Shown one piece after another: positions 60,369 to 64,000 of a stretch of 64,000 nucleotides of DNA. Within the stretch, counting starts at the first letter, position 1; the number at the start of each line of letters is the position of its first letter. The DNA comes from Chara braunii (taxonomy: Eukaryota; Streptophyta; Charophyceae; Charales; Characeae): contig BFEA01000286.1 in assembly GCA_003427395.1 (NCBI GenBank), positions 1,224,140 to 1,288,139 on the forward strand, written 5' to 3'. Under the pieces are notes generated by a model that saw only the letters and a program-made list of their open reading frames with translations, was not told the DNA's origin and made no database searches. The translations under genes were made by a program, and so were the position numbers.

Positions 60369-61096
60369 TTGGGCCAGTTCCATAAGTTTGGGAAGACCCA
60401 GTGCTATGTTTATTTTTGGATTGCCTGGAGGACCAGATATGTTCCATAAGTTTGGGTGAATTGGTTGCTCTGACTTGTGAGGGCTAACTGTGGTTGACTT
60501 TTCAGGGACCAAGCATGTTCCATAAGTTTGGGTGGCTTGGTTGCCTTGTTTACTTTGGGTTTCTGTCAGTTTCTTTAGTTCCTGAACGAGGAGGTTTGAG
60601 TATGTTCCATAAGTTTGGATGACTCAACCTCTTCCTGCTTTGACTTTTGGGAGAAAGGAACCAGGCTGAGGACCAAGACATGTTCCATAAGTTTGGGTGG
60701 TCTTGGTCCAATGCCTCACACATCCTGGAACCAGAAGGTTATAATTTTTTTATACTCTATTATTATATTATCTATAAACAGGCTAGTCTTATAGGGTTCC
60801 ATAAGTTTGGGTGGTCTGACTATAGCATATCACCAACTGCAGAGAGTATTAATTAAGAATAAACTTGTGGTACGAAGGGGCAGGCTGAGTCTTGAGCTGA
60901 AGATGATCGACTCAGTTATATGCTACCTCAAAAGACTAAGTGCCGACAATTATATAAATTCTGGATACTTAAACAGTTCAGGGCGATTAGGGCGGCCTAG
61001 TCATGTGCCCAAAGAAGAGAAAAATTATCGTGCCCTGTGTTTGTGTATACTTCATGGCTGGGCTAGACATGTTCCATAAGTTTGGGTGGTCTAGCC
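60369..61096 (-). repeat. Hairpin array C: seven units with conserved loop and variable paired stems
   Basis: The plus strand shows the loop ATGTTCCATAAGTTTGGGTG seven times. Stems are GGCTAGAC/GTCTAGCC (61061-61096), TAGTC/GACTA (60784-60821), GGACCAAGAC/GTCTTGGTCC (60670-60709), GAGGTTTGAGT/ACTCAACCTC (one bulge, 60591-60631) and ACCAAGC/GCTTGGT (60508-60541). Units at 60431 and 60369 pair more weakly. Orientation is opposite to arrays A and B, as expected for the inverted arm. Confidence 0.93.
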
Positions 61097-61429
61097 TTAT
61101 GCCCTATGTAAGTTGGGTATATGGGGACAAATCATTGAAAGACTATGAACTATTGTTTGCTAAATTGACTTGGGGATGGTGAGAGTACTTACCTTTGTGG
61201 TTGAGTCTGCATGTGACTGGGTGATGCCACTACTTAGTCCGAGTTTCAGTTGATAGGTAGTTGCTTTAGTTGCACGCCACGTGCTAGAGGCATAGGAGTT
61301 AGTTTCAATTCCTGCATTTCCTGAGTTAAGTTGTTTTACTTAGATCAATTTCTGCATTTTCTGGGATTTTGAAGAACAATTTCTGTATTTGCTTGTCCAA
61401 AGCCACCCACATTTGGATTATCTGTTAGA

Positions 61430-61965
61430 GGCTGATCTTGTCACTTTCTCTACGGGAAGTGCTGCCGAAATTTCTACAAAACCAAGGAGTTAGTCAAAAC
61501 TTTGGCTTCTTCAGGATCCGGTCTTGTTGGTTTTTTGACTAAGTAAGAATCTGGGAAGCCTCCTTTTCTAAAGGAAGTGCTGCCAAAATTTTTACTAAAT
61601 TCAGGAAGTTAGACAAAAACTGGGCCTTGAAAGGTCAAAGTCAGTTCAGATTCTAAACTTAGCTTTGTATAAATCTTGGAATGACATTTCCTCTATGGGA
61701 AGCGCTGCTGAAATTTCTACAAATCTAAGGAGTTGGTTAAAATTATGTCTTCATAGAAATCAGACTTCATGTTTCAGTTCATATCTGACTTTGTATAAAT
61801 CTAGAAAGTCTTCCTTTTTAAAGGAAGTGCTGCCCAAAATTTTACTAAATCAGGGAGTTACACAAATTTTGACTTTCTAAAATCATAAACTTTGATTTTT
61901 TTGGGCCAATATAAATTCTGCAATGACACTTTTCCTACGGAAGCGTTGTCGAAATTGTTCGAGTT
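61430..61965 (-). repeat. Hairpin tandem repeat H1, right arm, five units of about 121 bp
   Basis: Units at about 61441, 61561, 61683, 61805 and 61925 each place a hairpin directly before GCTGCCGAAATTT or a variant. Stems differ: ACTT..CTACGGGAAGT, TCCTTT/AAAGGA, TTTCC/GGGAA, CTTCCTTT/AAAGGAAG (61810-61827) and TTTCC/GGAA. The period is near constant. Confidence 0.88.
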
Positions 61966-62660
61966 TAGAGGAGTTAGATTATATTTGACAGGTGGCAATT
62001 CTAGGAGATCCACCCCGTGTAGGGGAGATTATGCCCGAGTCTACCTTTGCTTTGACACCTGCTTAGAGGTAGGTTTAGGCCTAGTTAACTAGGGTGATTT
62101 CGGTGAGGTCGTGATATGAAAATTATTCTCCATGAACTTATAGACTTAGCTTGGGGATTGGCCTGTCTTGTGTTACAAGTCTTCTTGAACGAGTCGATTC
62201 AGGATTTTGGGCTAGATTCAGTTTTGATCTCACGAGGATCACCTGCTGTTATCACTGATAACAGGTCGGTTGCTGATTCGTAGGTCTATGACTCAATTCC
62301 AACTCATCCTCAATACTCAACCTAAAAAGGCTTTAGCCCTGGTGATTTTTATTGTTTTGTTAAGGTTTCACCCGGACTTTTATTGAATGACCATTTAACA
62401 AAGGTACTGAGTATTTAATTATGGTTGGTTGGACAAGAGACTGGGGTTTGCATGGCTAAAGCGAGGGGTATGAGTATGGAGAGTGGTTGGGGTTGACTCC
62501 GTGTAGTGTGTGGACCTTGTTTGATTCTTTGATGTGATTGCAGGTATGTTCTGTGGTTCAGATTTTGGATTTGAATGTCTGCGGTCACACATATACATAT
62601 GGTTGTGAGGAGCCCCACTGTGATTGTGAGAAATGATCGTCACATACTTATTCCCCCTTT

Positions 62661-62701
<41 letters not shown>

Positions 62702-62702
62702 A
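62661..62702. repeat. (TA)n-(GT)n microsatellite, right arm
   Basis: About ten TA units followed by about ten GT units; it corresponds to 49451-49481 on the left arm. Confidence 0.95.
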
Positions 62703-62999
62703 CTTATGTTGGAAGCTCGCATGGCCCAAGGGGCCAGCGTATTAAGGGTTAAATAGGGGTTGAGGTGGCCAGAAACCCCCCTCCTCTTGATTGTATATTT
62801 TTTCTGAGTTCTTAGTCGTACGTTGGTCTTGGGTCGGGATTCAAGGTCCTTGTCCAGGACATCCTACGCTATAGACTCTGCGGAGAAAGAATCGTCCCCC
62901 GCCCAGAGCCTATTCGCCTCGCCTGCCGGGACACTGAAGCCAAGGACCTGATGTTTCACGGCGGCCGCACGGCTATTCCTTCAGACGTGCAATATCGTG

Positions 63000-63556
63000 A
63001 GGGAGTTTTGACACTTGAGTGTCATAAGCGGTACTCGGATCCACGAGGGACCGCTTGATTATGGGCATTACATAGTACGCCATCATTGCAACTTCGTGCG
63101 CATGCTTGCATTGCAAGTCGATCTGAGAAAGCCTTGCGTCCGCTCGGTTTTATACTAAGTCTCGCGCGTGACGCCTATCCGAGTCCGCATCGGAAAAGTT
63201 ATGGGATGGCAACCGAGGGACTAGGAGCGTTGTCTCGTTGCTTGGGTTGTGTCGTTTCGTGCGTATGTTGTGTATGTGTTTTATTTTTATGTTCCTTACA
63301 GTGGCGTGCGCGTGGCGTGTGGGATACGTCCTAGTCGACCGGCGACGAGCCACGCTCGGGACCTCAGCCCCCCAAGACGTCGGTTCGCGTGCAGGTCCGA
63401 TAGAGGCGTAGTACCGCGCGTACCCCCTATGCTACAGCGAACGAGAAACGCCCTCGGTTGGTCCACCTCTGCGATTGCAACTGATTAGCTTTCGTACTGT
63501 GGACTGGTAGCTCTGCGGAGATACGCCCACCGAAGGGAGATGACAGCTCCCGTACA
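63000..63556 (-). repeat. Terminal-module repeat, copy 4 (minus orientation)
   Basis: In reverse complement it matches 48.55-49.13 kb at about 85% by eye (GGTGGGCGTAT, GAGCTACCAGTCCACAGTA, TTGGGGGGCTGAGGTCCC, AAGGAACATAAAAATAAAA, TGGCGTACTATGTA). It ends abruptly near 63556, short of the hairpin part present in the plus-oriented copies. Confidence 0.88.
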
Positions 63557-63559
63557 ACA

Positions 63560-63765
63560 GAAAAATTGTGGGAAATTTTCATCAAGTTTTCAACTTGCTC
63601 ACAAGTTGGAACCAACATTGGAATTATGTGAAATGATGCGGCCAATCGTTTAGGAGGGTCGGGTCCATGTTTCCAACCGTTTACCAATATGCGGCCTACA
63701 TGTTTTCAACATGTGATCAACGTTGGTCCAATATGTTTCCAACATGTGTGTGTTGGAAAATTTTT
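63560..63765. repeat. Cluster of small hairpins with common loop
   Basis: CAAGTT-TTC-AACTTG (about 63575-63590), CATGTT-TTC-AACATG (about 63700) and ATGTT-TCC-AACAT (about 63737) share loop and stem length but differ in the stem, with paired changes. GTTGG-AA-CCAAC lies nearby at about 63605. Confidence 0.8.
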
Positions 63766-63790
63766 GGTCTTAAGTTCCCAGCATTGTAGT

Positions 63791-63858
63791 TCACTACTGC
63801 GTGGAAACGGCGGCGCTAACGACCTGTTTTCACCTTTTTGTGGCCCACAGTAGTGAAC
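63791..63858. repeat. Inverted repeat GTTCACTACTG...CAGTAGTGAAC
   Basis: Perfect 11-base arms are separated by about 46 bases. Small secondary hairpins (GTGATATTTTCAC) follow. Nothing else is recognised from here to the window end. Confidence 0.85.
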
Positions 63859-64000
63859 CGTGATATTTTCACGGACACATTGATGTTGTGGAGGCGCGGG
63901 GTTGAGAACATGGATTGGCGAGATATATAACGAGACCGTGGGATTGGTAGGAAAAAAAAAAAAAAAACGGGCAAGAAAACAAGGGTGGAAACTTTGTTCA

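Larger units (their letters stand above)
59800..63560. repeat. Right arm of a very large imperfect inverted repeat
   Basis: The reverse complement matches 48.3-52.16 kb block by block (see the left arm). Differences are a different hairpin loop family (array C in place of array A), five instead of three H1 units, and absence of an approximately 250-bp left-arm segment at 49.13-49.40 kb. No coding region is recognised. Confidence 0.9.

Overview
The window looks like repeat-rich nuclear DNA of a plant-lineage eukaryote. The one convincing gene is an A-type cyclin with plant-type sequence and GT-AG introns up to about 9.8 kb. The rest is microsatellites, tandem repeats, decayed retroelement pieces and two N gaps. 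A charophyte alga such as Chara, or another large-genome streptophyte, would fit, but the sequence does not prove it. I saw no bacterial operons, rRNA genes or CRISPR arrays.

Left part (1 to about 25.7 kb). The minus strand carries the 5' half of an A-type cyclin gene. Four coding exons (24939-24658, 14883-14448, 5946-5839, 4884-4739) join with compatible phases and encode about 324 residues. They run from the start codon, through a basic RVTRAA...RKRAALAGL..NV segment, to the DPQMCATYVNDIYHFLRVAE motif where the cyclin box begins. The remaining cyclin-box exons were not found in 1-4738 and probably lie beyond the window edge. The introns hold local duplications (65-, 67-, 134- and 149-bp units), microsatellites and about 4 kb of strongly purine-rich (+ strand) DNA.

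Middle part (25.7-40 kb). No intact gene was seen. There is a tRNA-like (SINE-like) remnant next to a hairpin at 30.6-30.84 kb, and a 761-N gap. From about 35.6 to 40.0 kb lies a series of broken plus-strand reading frames. Two are Gag-like. One region encodes two diverged tandem copies of a domain I do not recognise.

Right part (40-64 kb). This is a dense island of structured repeats with no recognised gene. It contains a nearly perfect 195-bp-arm foldback, a tRNA-like tandem array, a 70-bp tandem array that looks like repeated micro-exons, and a very large imperfect inverted repeat (arms about 48.3-52.2 and 59.8-63.6 kb). Its most striking feature is several families of short hairpins. Within a family, the loop and spacing are conserved, while the stem sequence changes from unit to unit and the two strands of the stem change together. 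I count 23 units of one architecture in three arrays (50.77-51.59, 52.26-52.68, 60.37-61.10 kb). At least four other families show the same behaviour. This is the best candidate for an undescribed system here; how it arises and whether it has a function are unknown.
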